DNA of 64,000 nucleotides, from IMG/VR virus record IMGVR_UViG_3300030012_002034, positions 1 to 64,000 of that record. The stretch is one strand, 5' to 3'. Source of the stretch: a virus. Shown piece by piece: positions 13,301 through 21,100 of this stretch. The position numbers and the translations under genes are program-made. The first letter of the stretch is position 1. Each line of letters begins with the position of its first letter. The notes beneath the pieces were generated by a model. The model was not told where the DNA came from, ran no database searches, and was given only the letters and a program-made list of their open reading frames with translations.

Positions 13301-13358
13301 CAGCAATATCTGTATATAAAGCTTTTATTTGCTCATTATCTAGTGCACACTTAATCAT
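1365..13358 (-). CDS. Giant crAss-like virion RNA polymerase with extra zincin and nucleotidyltransferase-like modules
   Basis: This is a 3997-residue protein. Residues 2391-2395 read DFDVD in the context AGSDFDVDKLF. This matches the DxDxD metal-binding loop of two-barrel RNA polymerases and is close to the DFDID of the packaged polymerase of Cellulophaga phage phi14:2. The family role is transcription of early phage genes after the enzyme is ejected with the DNA. Other motifs seen are HEAWH at 782-786 with a downstream EEILAEEF (zincin-like), GSTAL at 3623 followed by DID at 3643-3645 (nucleotidyltransferase-like), and HEQNH at 3915-3919 with a downstream EF (second zincin-like site). The length is far above the roughly 2200 residues of phi14:2 gp66 as I recall it. 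The start ATG overlaps the previous stop as ATGA. Polymerase identity is fairly secure; the other domains are motif-level calls. Confidence 0.85.
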   Translation of the reverse strand: MIKCALDNEQIKALYTDIAGDMFENKNFDPDTYMQDIFDMVKEETGSAEQAAQFIQPIPKMISMIYIAEDDLSQDLDLNKLRKLSLEYLNPDTGIDLIVKNFSVDPKQVLFDAATNEQDNNNPVLVEQDPAKEPKKEIFRGQSDNPLTTTGQNLVKKKPNSNALEIQELDPSQTTIVNTLANLKLSNTLEGTGPQAFSYTDLSGQTKTLKLKFVRFDAFVTNSQTRDLLPASVQQEAIESFARLKRGDARKEVTQANERVIAIIADEFGQPVFFTEDGSYAESRSDGKVVFQFLRDVRTDKSGTKITDIYGKEERIMSPQALSKRLGITVEEAKEYLDERADILSKIKKEFLGKENKNHSMLVDIQGITEGMSDELVNPDISLDVLSKALNNSTNSNNDNNIKRVIQSIKISNNKTRNVNLSGSAYITLNGNNFALERYILTEELINEIAEVVTNPKFSKSERKAFLDQFLNNNVSKSQRNYKINTDGTFQIIDESGKKPIIIELSKDKLSNKAQRENAAKAVKTVLAKGYYWKNASLNNNSTNLAPANWRPTVGIYNEAIVQETKPFLRLIDGELVPTDFREFLMSIGDRINVKLNTLNPGFYNMSIAFKNPYSALNESLSKAKEVVDAQNLTEILETEDDVPWYTDEELKKIEEEKRKESASKENQNKADNIDSNLEPNPNQNVTNSSGRLLERFKKEGDWSSLKREGYDPDNVTKKQIEDAVKWWSTSPLSKVISLEKITDIVNSGQFAEFVVNASALSDSTLGTIKVFDKGTAVDIYHEAWHGFSQLYLTPEQRKALYDEVRNSNAKYKDYSNYQIEEILAEEFRSYAKNPKIKKNRPKRNTIFRKILNFLKALFGKAFKNSSKAANIDVMSIPAVNELYSRLYLSSSDPSLLADYTPSVKNSEFLQLNRGIRQVDNRREDALNDADSKLIVSTMDSLFSEVVDELSKDMAKAGEKSSKSTTLNLVLNPQNRKIVVEEVREKLKKILKTNTDKLARETKMPSFDAIDSMKDIKENAVAVLEAVDPETGERTPASDKYFFFRSQVNSFKNLNADIKRGERSFGENFYGIDIISDFYTHKNIKSGKNPVGIIVANNITEVIKQTSNLKSRAKKYGELQILENKLPEIEITRDQQNLLNKIRILETALGNWTTSKQGTLKYYYDNSTFPILNKNILEEEALEEDEQDSNDPSSEKFGKEIGKKSLVEMAEREVIYILKSLHKVDANGNTSKNYLGVNELADFKRVWATLTNRISGIKNPMKMYQEIEKASEEFPELKQLIKYKLPKPENTTNEFEFDAIASFWQTFKKSAIKYYQLSVFKDGNVEVTESDIDTDAILRDFQRMFKTKNANEYISIVEGTNTPMLNLDALVKRFDKKGLREEDYYEFLNTLGIELDDIQRIKTELTNVENESKFGIPFIFQTVKDFNELEYRDNLTEKQFEYLYKFKQNPVETLVDDIPAGVLLSKNLKRGVSQSGSIKELAKLQSKYGSVSKNYGLLAADGERIFPHVLDSNMTMTVAGLNELGNLRNDTWQKTNSNKEESEYDFLSYLNPNINPFTKRSHLLNSVYRVKEGTFDKRANKTFDLFITSGINIQDNKTNSKVTSDLTDVEKFTQDMHTLLLNGIKENTRPADKKASYGLKVQGGLMKTQGTDKNLYVDIDMFNQESEDPGISEGMRYSIDKLFIPAMAVEFDRIKMFDANKELYLRLAGYNRPIGNRYAGNTFTAFDNILRDSTKNELYKLQLDPAVKIENYLMTDEGSALNKKIRADIMEYIQNRVKNNITNYYNKAPYLSKSLKEKSGVENYNSTDPKVKKQLINTLMSAYTINNWIHNFEVIHLLHGNMVQFDHSKEHMQKRTPGGQSGGEGFLYDQNAINFINEVWNQKSYASRLSKEGIAPFQYRGKLNTAIIKDSEKDSDFIDEIKKALEADYKERFPKLSQKEIDKLVNTDADTYLGMEESDGHGYITFDAYRTLKKLQNKWTNEQENLFQRIANGETISPRQINTYFPVYKLHHYGALDFNEAVVTSMHKFALSPIIPGSSSKQKEKLHKQMMKEGIQYVTFESGNKVGGISSNEEANSDDIYTDNTQTEIKDLVEGETMFTPNTIYMQNLKEVTKVNDQYKGKVTFPTQLRGILLDGLFERGGSISAQARKAVSNYTNAVNKYNNILKDELLAQIDFKYDAEQDKYISKGNMTNLMRLLQNEMEQKNLPYNLLKLINTTPSGEKFIDLSIHPKSDDVMKALLGIIQKRLVKQKVYGEPLIQTPVTLDKDLWLSPGEENGTNGLQYYRIDPKTGKTLPAQAVIALQGDFINLLNLKHNDGEPIGNIDRLNEMIKDEVWLNKADHRESITILGPRIPIDATNSNEIFEIYHFLNPQEGNKIIVPTEIVAKAGSDFDVDKLFELFPKIDRQGNLIKTVLSKDDLQAEIEKGEESTSKILGRQKDALHNELVRSIKDVLLLKDNYVNLVRPNNIHLVKRAVETLEEAEEGYDRFENVFDEERTNQKGNKSISPTRTLELGYNLYQHKVNLVGAITLGIVALKNKMHPIYKQINFQMPGIFTMKFNHNTTNGAISLAGKYNTEGENISEIFSHLLNAILDRAKDPFTFTLGATPESINVLNYMIEAGVPSDTVFTFLNQPLVKEYIQEIAKLNGPYSVLHPTSGKGSAEQRALSNVLSRIVDPKVAMEITARVNKFNKATNPKAKMVGNLAKAIETSPNVVSELLFRDLGVTENLTQDRLEKGLKKDITSKESLAMLAQYYNIQRQTQGLREIQSISTPDTTFIKTAQQVNKQYSALQMIYDRRDLNPESVRKLLEESILSGFNVNDIMYDITSEVFDLNFSNDINSFITGKLLGYRQNKALKARFGKGVDGEEVFTASFTNAISDYLLQNLLSRETDAKGNIVIYPEFSNNLPVNVSDTNKEAISLKDGIIYVNDTKLKDRYEKRRGKGFAFNITFDDYGTYVKYKLKEVFVKNKYSDKSKITNFRYKQFLKENKKTAYIKFIAERSLMNSYNRSFIMGTSDISYSQLILDTINQFGLDKYFEIADNLSLASLPLENSEKVLDLNNRDVVSNDPDLADKYNNEIKQLANVSISKVKDLQTNEDISQIFNLFSLNMIYQHGKGFSRLNFNNVIDTSAYISLMKTASQNFLDTTNKNFLDGYSITAELNDIYNRMLSSRNFQNYLTDNPVEPVIEESFDSEIDFQEQGEFENPPITDASNVLKRNIYELVPNFNNDVTFQNKLYNDYVALITKVPGRKEMTKEKFLNFIKRLSVYKFKDTYMFGNYDYDNAVFVNRVTSSPSSKQFLAEAIPAIVDSGLDFIHFVPKDVRDKYKRSGYTVSTRGFRHNLRGEEMTKYLATSNPNIVSRIFGKQEEGILNSKGDIGVLTGAELKEYNDSIFDIVQSVPKGEVINTPVNIDGASIKKAGKDTSKVLETYLKSFGIKVKDINQIKSKLAIDDIGFADILNKVAYVKDRDALPDVAGEFIAYMMQYNPLVKDIIRELAGTTDYRSIKDKDKYFKIVGKLINEDLRNKSKGEYSKSLLGKIAQLVKQFFKTLREGVNIELINTNIGIITNNILQQNVDLITGNKYKPGEYGKPTKLVTIEQALETDKFGSSIVKRLSKEGFILTGSTALAEQGTVLRPEENPLHDIDWISPFTRTETKSKFEKVYPDAVFLRDIEGEGYVTDTYMLPPAGYKISNFRTVTVQAKDGTSRVMLENYDVVNKKTGKVEGTYRIETTDYVGKDQKTYTKSEEVIEGVEAKAIDFFSYEKYNQKKPFDYTTKDGDVIQLANWTDVFTAKLKFARLKDLWDYNRYIPNVVEEDAQPAGETGTLGEINYTIDRNLKNKNGTKRLAGTDGKTIKLNPVESVDEFFEYFTGAKKGITSEQKKQVLKMFDDFNISLDDMKKILNTTDKINDFLVYHEQNHIDNNDISVYWKEGKDLLTPDKLKMEFRATYEALRRVMNEEEKARFDISIDLASQYYADQGGYQVGNGPFIKFTGKTCT

Positions 13359-16300
13359 TTTCCTCTCTTTTTACACTTTATTAGATCTTTTAAACTACTC
13401 TTTCTTTCTTCTTTATTCTTTTTCTTTGCATCCTCTCTTGCTTTAGTTTGAGATTCAGGATCACCTAGAAAATCTTCACTAACTTTCTTAGATTGTTTAA
13501 CATCTGTTTTTTCCTGTTTAGTCATAGGTTTTGTTTTTTCTACTTCAGTGTTTACTAAAGCTGGTAATGTATAGTTCTTTTCTAGTTCTCCAAATGTAGC
13601 ACTATATTTTTTATTTTTACCATTAATAACTATGTTTAATTCTGCACCATCTTTGGTCATCTTTTCTATAGTCACAGTAGAGTTTGTAAGCTTGTCATAG
13701 TTCCATTTACCTGGGCCTAGTTTTGGTCTTATCTTACCTGTTACAATAAGAGTAGTTCCTTCTTTATAGATCTCACTCTTAGGAATAGCTGGACCGTCTA
13801 GTGTTGTTTCTTCTTTTTTAGTTGATACACTAAGTTCTTTAAATCTTTCTTCAACCAAGGGGAATAAAACTTCTTCTTGAATTTGTATAGGAATGTTACC
13901 GTATTTAGAAGATAGATCTAACATAATGTTAGACAACTCATTAGCTTCTGCTTTAGCAATAGCAGCTTTTGCTTTCTCTACTCTTTTATTAATAGCTTCA
14001 TTCTCACTTAATTCTATTTTAGTAGCTTCAGGATCTTGTTCACCTTTTTTAACTTCAGGTTTAACAGGAGCTTTTTTAGTTTCTTTTTTAGTTTCTACAG
14101 GAGTTTCTTCTTTTTCTGCAGCTACTTGTTTTTCCTTCTCAGCTATTTCTTGCTTAAGTTCTTTTATTCTTGCTTCTATTTGTGGAGTACCTAAGTTCTT
14201 TTCAACTAGTTTTTCTTCATTAGCTAGTGAAGCTTTTAAAGCATCTACCTCTTGTTCTAGTTTAGATTTCTCAGGAGCTTTTTCAGGAGCTTTCTTTTTA
14301 ACTTCTTCTTTAACACCAAGTTTCTTCTTAATAGATTTAAAGTTATCTCTTATATAACTATTAATTAAGTTATTCTTTTGTTGTTGACTGGTAGATTCTT
14401 TATATTGAGTACCATAGTCTTCATCTTGTTGCATCTCTTCAAAGACTTCTTTATAAACTCTAGGAGATAATCTTCTTAAGTTTGTAGCAGTAGGATCATT
14501 TGTAAATCTTCCAATACTAGTTTCTTGATTCTTTTCAAAGTTTTCAACTAATTCTTTTTCAAGAGCTTCATATTTCTTTTCTATCTTAGCAACTTCTTTA
14601 GCATCTCTTTCTATAGTTGTTGTATATCTTATAGCCTTTTCAAAACTATCATCCATCTCATTAACAATCTCTCCAGCTTGGTTAACTAAGTTTCCATTTT
14701 CTTTTCTAAGAGTTACCTTATCTTTTGATTGAGCAATAGTAGCTACTATTCTTTCTCCTTCTAATGCTTTAGATTGTATAGCTCCTATTTTAAAACTTGT
14801 TAAAGGTCTTTCAGGTAGTATAACTTCTACCTCTACTTGTTTTTCTACTCCTTCTAATGCTTCAATTTCTTTTCTTTTTCTTTCTTTAAGCTCATTTATT
14901 TTTTCTTGTAAGAAATCTTTTTCTCCTGCTTCTTCTTCTACAGATAGTTTTTTAAGATCTTTATTTTGAATTAATAAGAAAAGAGCTGCATTATATTCTT
15001 TAGTACCTTTAGTGTATACTTGTTTAGTACTATTTTTAATAAAGTATTCTGGCAACACTCCTTCATCCATAAATAATCTAAATGCTGCAGGCTCCATAAG
15101 TAAATTATACTGAGAATATAATGCATTTAACACTGCATTATTTTCTATATCTGCTATCTGATTATTTACTATATTATCAAAGTATTCTTTTTTATTTTCA
15201 TAAACCCTGGTCATCCACTCTTCATTTCTCTCAACATGATTTAAGAAACCTTTAGGGTTATGCATAAGATTTACATAATAAGCAAGTACTTGTTTTTCAT
15301 CTTCTAGTTTAGAATAATCAACTACATCTTCAAAAGCTTTTTCTATTTGTTCATCAAATACAATTTCTTTATTACTATCAGCAATAAAATTAATATACTT
15401 AGAGAAAGCTTTTTTGAATTCAAGCGTAACTTTATTATCATTAGTTTCATTTCTTTCTAATACACCTTCCTTCTTTAACTTTGCTATATCTTCTTTGTTT
15501 ACAGGAACATCTTCTACAATCTTACCTTTATCATCATAAACTTTTTTTCTTCCTTCCTCAACTACAATCTTATCTTTCTTAAAATACTTATTAAAAGTTT
15601 CTTTTGCTTTTTGAAACTCTTTTAAAATTTCTATTTTTTCATTATTCTTTTTAACAATCTTTTTAGACTCCTCATCTGTTAGTCCTTCAAGTGAAGAATT
15701 TTCTCCTGTAAGTAAACTTATTTCTGCAACTAATGCATCTTCATCTAGCATTACCTGAACATCATTACTAGTTATGTTCTTTAAAGGTCCTTTTGCAGTT
15801 AGATTATTAGCAATGCTTACCATTCTTTTAGCCACATCATTATAAGATTCACGGTAAAATACAGCTTGTTTTTTAGCTTCTCTCCATGCCATATGTAGCA
15901 TTGCAGCTTGTTTATATTCTTGTGAGTCTGTATCAGGAAATTTACTAAGATCTACAGGATCAGGAAATCTCTCTTCATAGAATTCATAATGTCTTTTAAT
16001 CTCTTTAGCATTATCTATTACTGTATCAATTTTAGACTGATATTCTTCTCCTGTTCCTTTTTCAAAACCAAATGTTTTTTCAAACTCATCTGCTGGAAGT
16101 TCTTTCATTGAATCTAAATGATCAATAAAAATATCAAAAGATCCTTTATCTAAACTCATATTAACCATAGAAATAAGAGCTTCATTTTCAGCATCTCCTT
16201 TTTCTTTAGTAGTACCGTTTTGTTTTACTTGACCTACAGCATTTTGTACAGAGTAGTTAAATAATCTAGAGTCAAATAGTTTTACAGGATCTGCATATAA

Positions 16301-18190
16301 AGCATTCAAACTAGCAGCAGCTTGTTCGCCAAACTGTTTTCTTACTTTTTTGTATTCTTCATATTTTTTCTTATCTCCAAAATATTTATTATATCCTTTA
16401 CTCATTGCAGGTATAGCAGCATTTAATGGTCCTGCAAACATACCCATGAAGAAACCTGATGCAAAAGTTTCAAATCCTTGTTCACCAAGTTGACTAGATA
16501 CAGCATTTTGAAAGTATTGTTTTTTTGTAGCGTAGTCATAAGAACCTTCAGCAAAATGAAATGCTTCTCTATTCTTTTGTTTAAATGAATCTACAAAATA
16601 ATTTTCATAATAATTAGAACTTATCTCTTGAGCAACTTCTTGAAAACCTTCAGTAAAGTTAGCTTTAAAATAACCTAGTCCTCCTTTTATAGATTTTCTA
16701 AGAGGATCCTTAGCAAATGATTTTAAAGTGTTTGTTAGACTATTTTCTGCATATTTAAACTTACCTCCTATACCTCCTTTTTTAGGAGTCCATTTTAAAG
16801 ATCCGTGTTTAAAAGATTTAATGTCATCAATCTTAGATCCTAAGAAACTTCTTATACCACCTTTTGGTCCTGTTATATTTGGGAATACTAATTTATTAGT
16901 ACCAAAAATTAAAGCAGTATTAAATGCCATATTTGAAGTAGCTGCAGTATTAGCTTGTTGAGTAAAGTTCCATTGAACATCATTATCTGGAGTTACTCCA
17001 TTAGCTCTATAGTAATCTTCATAAAGTCTATTATATACTTTATTTTTTGTAAAGCCTCCTTCCAATCTAGATTCTGCAAGAGCCATGTTTACATTTCTTA
17101 CATCTCTATAAAATGCACCTACTGTTTTTGCACCTTTAGCTAAACTAGTTAGATTATCAACTTTATTAAAAGATCTTACAGCATCTATAGTATTTTCAAT
17201 AGGATTAACAAGTCTTCCTACTGAACTCATAGCTCTACCTGTTCTAGTACCATTCCAAAAAGTTTTAGCTCCTTTATATGTGTTTACACTTTTTAATGTA
17301 TTATTAATACCTTTAGCCATATCAACACCGGTTCCAATACCTTTTATAGATTTTAATCTACTTCCAAGTTTTCCTAATACAGCTCCTGTTCCAAGTAAAC
17401 TAGCTCCTCCTGTTGCGGGAGCTAATAATCCAAGAGCAGCTTCTTCTACTAGTGCTTCAGTCATAATACCAGCAGTGTATCCAAAGTTCATCAGTGTATT
17501 ATTAAAGAATGCACCAAGTCCACCTTTAGTTGACTGTCCAATTGCTGCAGCTCTTTCATAAGCTTCAGCATCTTCTGTATCAGGAGAAAAGTCAAATTCA
17601 GTTACTATCTTGTATAAACTTTTAGGACCAGAAACAAAACCTCTAGTAGCTAATGGTAAAAAAGAATTAGACATCATTCTACTAAGATCATCCCAACCTG
17701 TAGTATGTTTATTATATAAAGATTCATTATCACGGAAAGGATGAAATCCTAACTCTTGTATTTTCTCACTTCCATAACCTGCATATCTATCATAGAAAGC
17801 ATCTCCATCAGGTCCATCATTATAAGAATATATCTTACCATATGTATTCCTCTTTTGGATAGTGCTTGTAAGTGCTTGCACTTCTCTTCCTAAATTTTGT
17901 GCATATGCTACTCGTGCTCCATAAGAAGTATCAATATCGTCAGGATCATTTTTAACTTTTTTTACAGGAGGTTGATTAGGAGGGTTACCTACAACCTTTT
18001 GTCTTACTTGTTGCTGAGGTCTATATAAACCTGTTGGTGGAGTAATAGGAATCTCAGATTGAGGATCAATAATATTATCTCCTTCAAATGCTTGATAACT
18101 TGTTGGATCAACATTAGTAGGATTTAGATTGCCGTATTGTGGTCCTAACTCATCAAGTGGACTTACTGGTATGTTTTCTTCCTCTGCCAT
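13355..18190 (-). CDS. Large cargo-like virion protein (1611 aa) with hydrophobic segments and charged coiled-coil half
   Basis: No enzymatic motif is recognised. The first 80 residues are rich in proline, asparagine and glutamine and are probably disordered. A Gly/Ala-rich apolar stretch lies near residues 237-275 (ALGLLAPATGGASLLG), and a second (GFFMGMFAGPLNAAIPA) near 575-600. From about residue 640 the chain is dominated by Lys and Glu, including KKAPEKAPEKSK and VETKKETKKAPVK, which suggests long coiled coils and linkers. The gene sits immediately upstream of the RNA polymerase and overlaps it by four bases. In crAss-like phages, large proteins next to the polymerase are packaged and ejected. 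A role as ejected cargo that could insert in a membrane is inference. The start ATG follows the previous stop by one base. Confidence 0.65.
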   Translation of the reverse strand: MAEEENIPVSPLDELGPQYGNLNPTNVDPTSYQAFEGDNIIDPQSEIPITPPTGLYRPQQQVRQKVVGNPPNQPPVKKVKNDPDDIDTSYGARVAYAQNLGREVQALTSTIQKRNTYGKIYSYNDGPDGDAFYDRYAGYGSEKIQELGFHPFRDNESLYNKHTTGWDDLSRMMSNSFLPLATRGFVSGPKSLYKIVTEFDFSPDTEDAEAYERAAAIGQSTKGGLGAFFNNTLMNFGYTAGIMTEALVEEAALGLLAPATGGASLLGTGAVLGKLGSRLKSIKGIGTGVDMAKGINNTLKSVNTYKGAKTFWNGTRTGRAMSSVGRLVNPIENTIDAVRSFNKVDNLTSLAKGAKTVGAFYRDVRNVNMALAESRLEGGFTKNKVYNRLYEDYYRANGVTPDNDVQWNFTQQANTAATSNMAFNTALIFGTNKLVFPNITGPKGGIRSFLGSKIDDIKSFKHGSLKWTPKKGGIGGKFKYAENSLTNTLKSFAKDPLRKSIKGGLGYFKANFTEGFQEVAQEISSNYYENYFVDSFKQKNREAFHFAEGSYDYATKKQYFQNAVSSQLGEQGFETFASGFFMGMFAGPLNAAIPAMSKGYNKYFGDKKKYEEYKKVRKQFGEQAAASLNALYADPVKLFDSRLFNYSVQNAVGQVKQNGTTKEKGDAENEALISMVNMSLDKGSFDIFIDHLDSMKELPADEFEKTFGFEKGTGEEYQSKIDTVIDNAKEIKRHYEFYEERFPDPVDLSKFPDTDSQEYKQAAMLHMAWREAKKQAVFYRESYNDVAKRMVSIANNLTAKGPLKNITSNDVQVMLDEDALVAEISLLTGENSSLEGLTDEESKKIVKKNNEKIEILKEFQKAKETFNKYFKKDKIVVEEGRKKVYDDKGKIVEDVPVNKEDIAKLKKEGVLERNETNDNKVTLEFKKAFSKYINFIADSNKEIVFDEQIEKAFEDVVDYSKLEDEKQVLAYYVNLMHNPKGFLNHVERNEEWMTRVYENKKEYFDNIVNNQIADIENNAVLNALYSQYNLLMEPAAFRLFMDEGVLPEYFIKNSTKQVYTKGTKEYNAALFLLIQNKDLKKLSVEEEAGEKDFLQEKINELKERKRKEIEALEGVEKQVEVEVILPERPLTSFKIGAIQSKALEGERIVATIAQSKDKVTLRKENGNLVNQAGEIVNEMDDSFEKAIRYTTTIERDAKEVAKIEKKYEALEKELVENFEKNQETSIGRFTNDPTATNLRRLSPRVYKEVFEEMQQDEDYGTQYKESTSQQQKNNLINSYIRDNFKSIKKKLGVKEEVKKKAPEKAPEKSKLEQEVDALKASLANEEKLVEKNLGTPQIEARIKELKQEIAEKEKQVAAEKEETPVETKKETKKAPVKPEVKKGEQDPEATKIELSENEAINKRVEKAKAAIAKAEANELSNIMLDLSSKYGNIPIQIQEEVLFPLVEERFKELSVSTKKEETTLDGPAIPKSEIYKEGTTLIVTGKIRPKLGPGKWNYDKLTNSTVTIEKMTKDGAELNIVINGKNKKYSATFGELEKNYTLPALVNTEVEKTKPMTKQEKTDVKQSKKVSEDFLGDPESQTKAREDAKKKNKEERKSSLKDLIKCKKRGK

Positions 18191-18191
18191 A

Positions 18192-21100
18192 TTATAAGTA
18201 CTTACTTAATTCACCTGCATAAAGACCCTCAGCCATTGATAAACTTTCAACATCAGGAGTCATTCTACTATAAGGACCGGTTTTCAAATTATACAAAGCT
18301 TGTTCACTAGGATTTCTTTCAAATCCTCCTATGCCTCTACTTCTTAATTCTTCTCCTGCTAATAATGATTCACGGTCAGTTAATCTATCTTTTGGATCTC
18401 TTTTACCTGATTCAACATCAACTCTATCAGCCCATTTTACAGGACCTTGATTTGAATATCTATTAGTTATAATAGTTTCTTTCATATCTTCCCAAGTTTC
18501 TATTTGTTGATTATTCCAAGTTGCTTTATCTTTATTAGGAAATAACTTATTAAATACTCTGTTATTTGTCTCTTCTAAGTTTTTCATGTATTGTTCCTGT
18601 TGAACATATACTTGATCCCAATCACCTGAATTATATGTACCAGGTTCAGTTTGAACTTTATATCCTTGATCAGTTAAAACCAGCATGCTTAATTCAGTTG
18701 TATAACTTTTAGTAAGCTTATCATACTTAATATTATAAGATGCATCACCAGGTAGTTCAAATGTTTTACCTTCTGGACCTGCATTTCTAATAGCTATGTC
18801 TATAGCATCTTCTCTAGATCCCACTGCTAGCGCATGATCAAATGTACCTTTAGCACCAGTGATTGAGAAGCCATTTGTTTTTAAACCAGCTGCTACTTCA
18901 GGAGTAAATAGTTTTGTTTCATCTTCTGTTTTACCAGTATTATCATCTATCCATTTTGGATCTAACATAAGTATTGTAGCTTCTTTACCTATTGAACCAT
19001 GAGATACTCCAGAATATTTAATCGTATGACTTAAATTATCTGTTCTTTGTTGAGCAAGATATGCATTAAGAACTCCCGGAGCTATTTTATTAAACGCTTC
19101 TTGTTTTTCTGTCATATCACCATCAAACTCATCAGGATTCCCAAGACCTAGATATGAATAAGATAAAGGCTCAACGCTTTGACTAATATCATTTTGTACT
19201 TGTCTAGTCACTTCTGCCCCATAACCCAATCCTGTTCCAACGTCTATAGCTGTACTAAAGTCACTATGTACTCCTGTACCCTTTGAAGTTACTCCTAAGT
19301 TTTCCATTATTATAGGAGGAACACCTTTACTTCTTTTTTCACTAAATTCTTTCCATTTTTGTGTAACATAATTAAAAGGATTTTCTTTACCAACACCAAG
19401 AGCATCTCCAATGAATCCTGATATGCCATCTCTACCACTTAATCCTTTATATCCAGTGAAATTTTCTATTATTCTACTTCCATAATCAAAAACTTTAGCA
19501 CCAGGAAAAATAGTTTGAGCAACTTCTTGCTGCTTTTCTTCTAAAAGTAATAATGGCGCAATTGAAGTATTAAACATAGGTTCTCCTTTTTTACCCATTC
19601 CAATAGCTTGCATTGAAAGATTATTTAAAGGAATTCCGGCAGCATTCATTTCTTTTATAAATTCATCTTGAGTTCCACGACTTGATGTCTCCCAATCTTT
19701 AACTGTTTGTATGTTATCTTGATGAGCTGAAATATCTGCTTTTTCCTTAAGACTTATCATACTAGCTAAATCAGTATTATTAATATAACCACCTATATTA
19801 TTTTTTAAATCTTTATTTTGTTTTGCATAATTGTCTATTCTTTCATAAAGATTTAAAACTGCTTTACTATTTGATTTAACATATTTATCTTTTTTAAGAT
19901 CAGCAAAAGTTTGTTTAAAATCTCTTCCATCAGTAAGATATTTATAATCTTCAGGACTTTCTGTTTTTATAAATTCTAAGAAGTCCATAGTTTTTTGTTC
20001 TTTCGGCAAAATAATAGAATTAATACCTTTTGCTTGTTGAGCTCGTACAGATTCTGCCGCTTGCTTAATTTCTACAGCATCTATACTATCATCTGTTGTT
20101 CCATCCATACTTGTTGTTTCTGAACTTGCTCCTTTAAACTCTTCTTTTTCTCTTAGAGCAGGCATTCCAAATTCATCTTTATTAACAACCATTTCTATTT
20201 GCTCTGTTGCAGCAGGTAAATCATTATATACATCTTGTGGAGTAACAATAGCATTAGGATCCGTTTTTCTTTTTTCTTCTGTTGCTTGTTGAGCCATTGT
20301 AACTAACCTTGGATCATCTTCATAAACTTTAACACCGTTGACTACTCTGAACTTCTTTTCTACAATATCATTCTCATAAAGACCACTATCTAGTAATGCT
20401 TTATTTTCTAATTTTTTATTAGCTATTGCTTCTTTTCTTGCTTCTTTATTATATTTAATTCGATCATCAGATAGCTTGTCTCTTCTCTTTTGTTCATACA
20501 TTGCTCTTTGGTTGCTAAACTTTCTACTTTGTAAAGCTAAAGCATTTCTAAACTTTTCTGCTTGTAGGGCATAAGGATTAGTTTTTATAGTTTGACTATA
20601 TCCTCTCATTGACTGAATCTGAGCTGCTTCATCTAAATCTTTTCTCATTAACATTTGAGCAACACCCCCATCTACTTTTCTTCTTAATGCATCAACATCA
20701 CCATATGGATTCTCAAACCCTGAAGATGTGGTAGCAGTACTTGAACCATTTTTAAATTGCTCATACTCTTTTTCAATTCTTTGTAAACTTTGACTATTAA
20801 TATCTCTGTTCATCTTAAGATCTTCAAGCATCATTAACTCTTGAGGACTACCTTTCTTAGATTTCATTTTTTCTTCTAAGGCAGCAATCTTATCATTATA
20901 TTTCTGATCTCTATCTTTTAATCCTAAGTAATATTTTTTATTTTGATTCTGAAGTATCTTATAATTATTCTCAAGATATTTCATTTCAGCTGCATTCTTA
21001 TCTCCTCCAAACTGAGCGGCATTACCAAATGCATAATCTTTTCTATTTACATAAGATTGAGTTTTATATACAGCTTGTATTCTAGGATCTTTTCCTAATT

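Noticed and set aside
13893-14357. Plus-strand open frame of 154 aa
   Set aside because: It lies wholly inside the 1611-aa gene opposite a Lys/Glu-rich coiled-coil region; the Ser/Phe/Leu-rich translation is what the antisense of such codons gives. No leader or homology-like motif.
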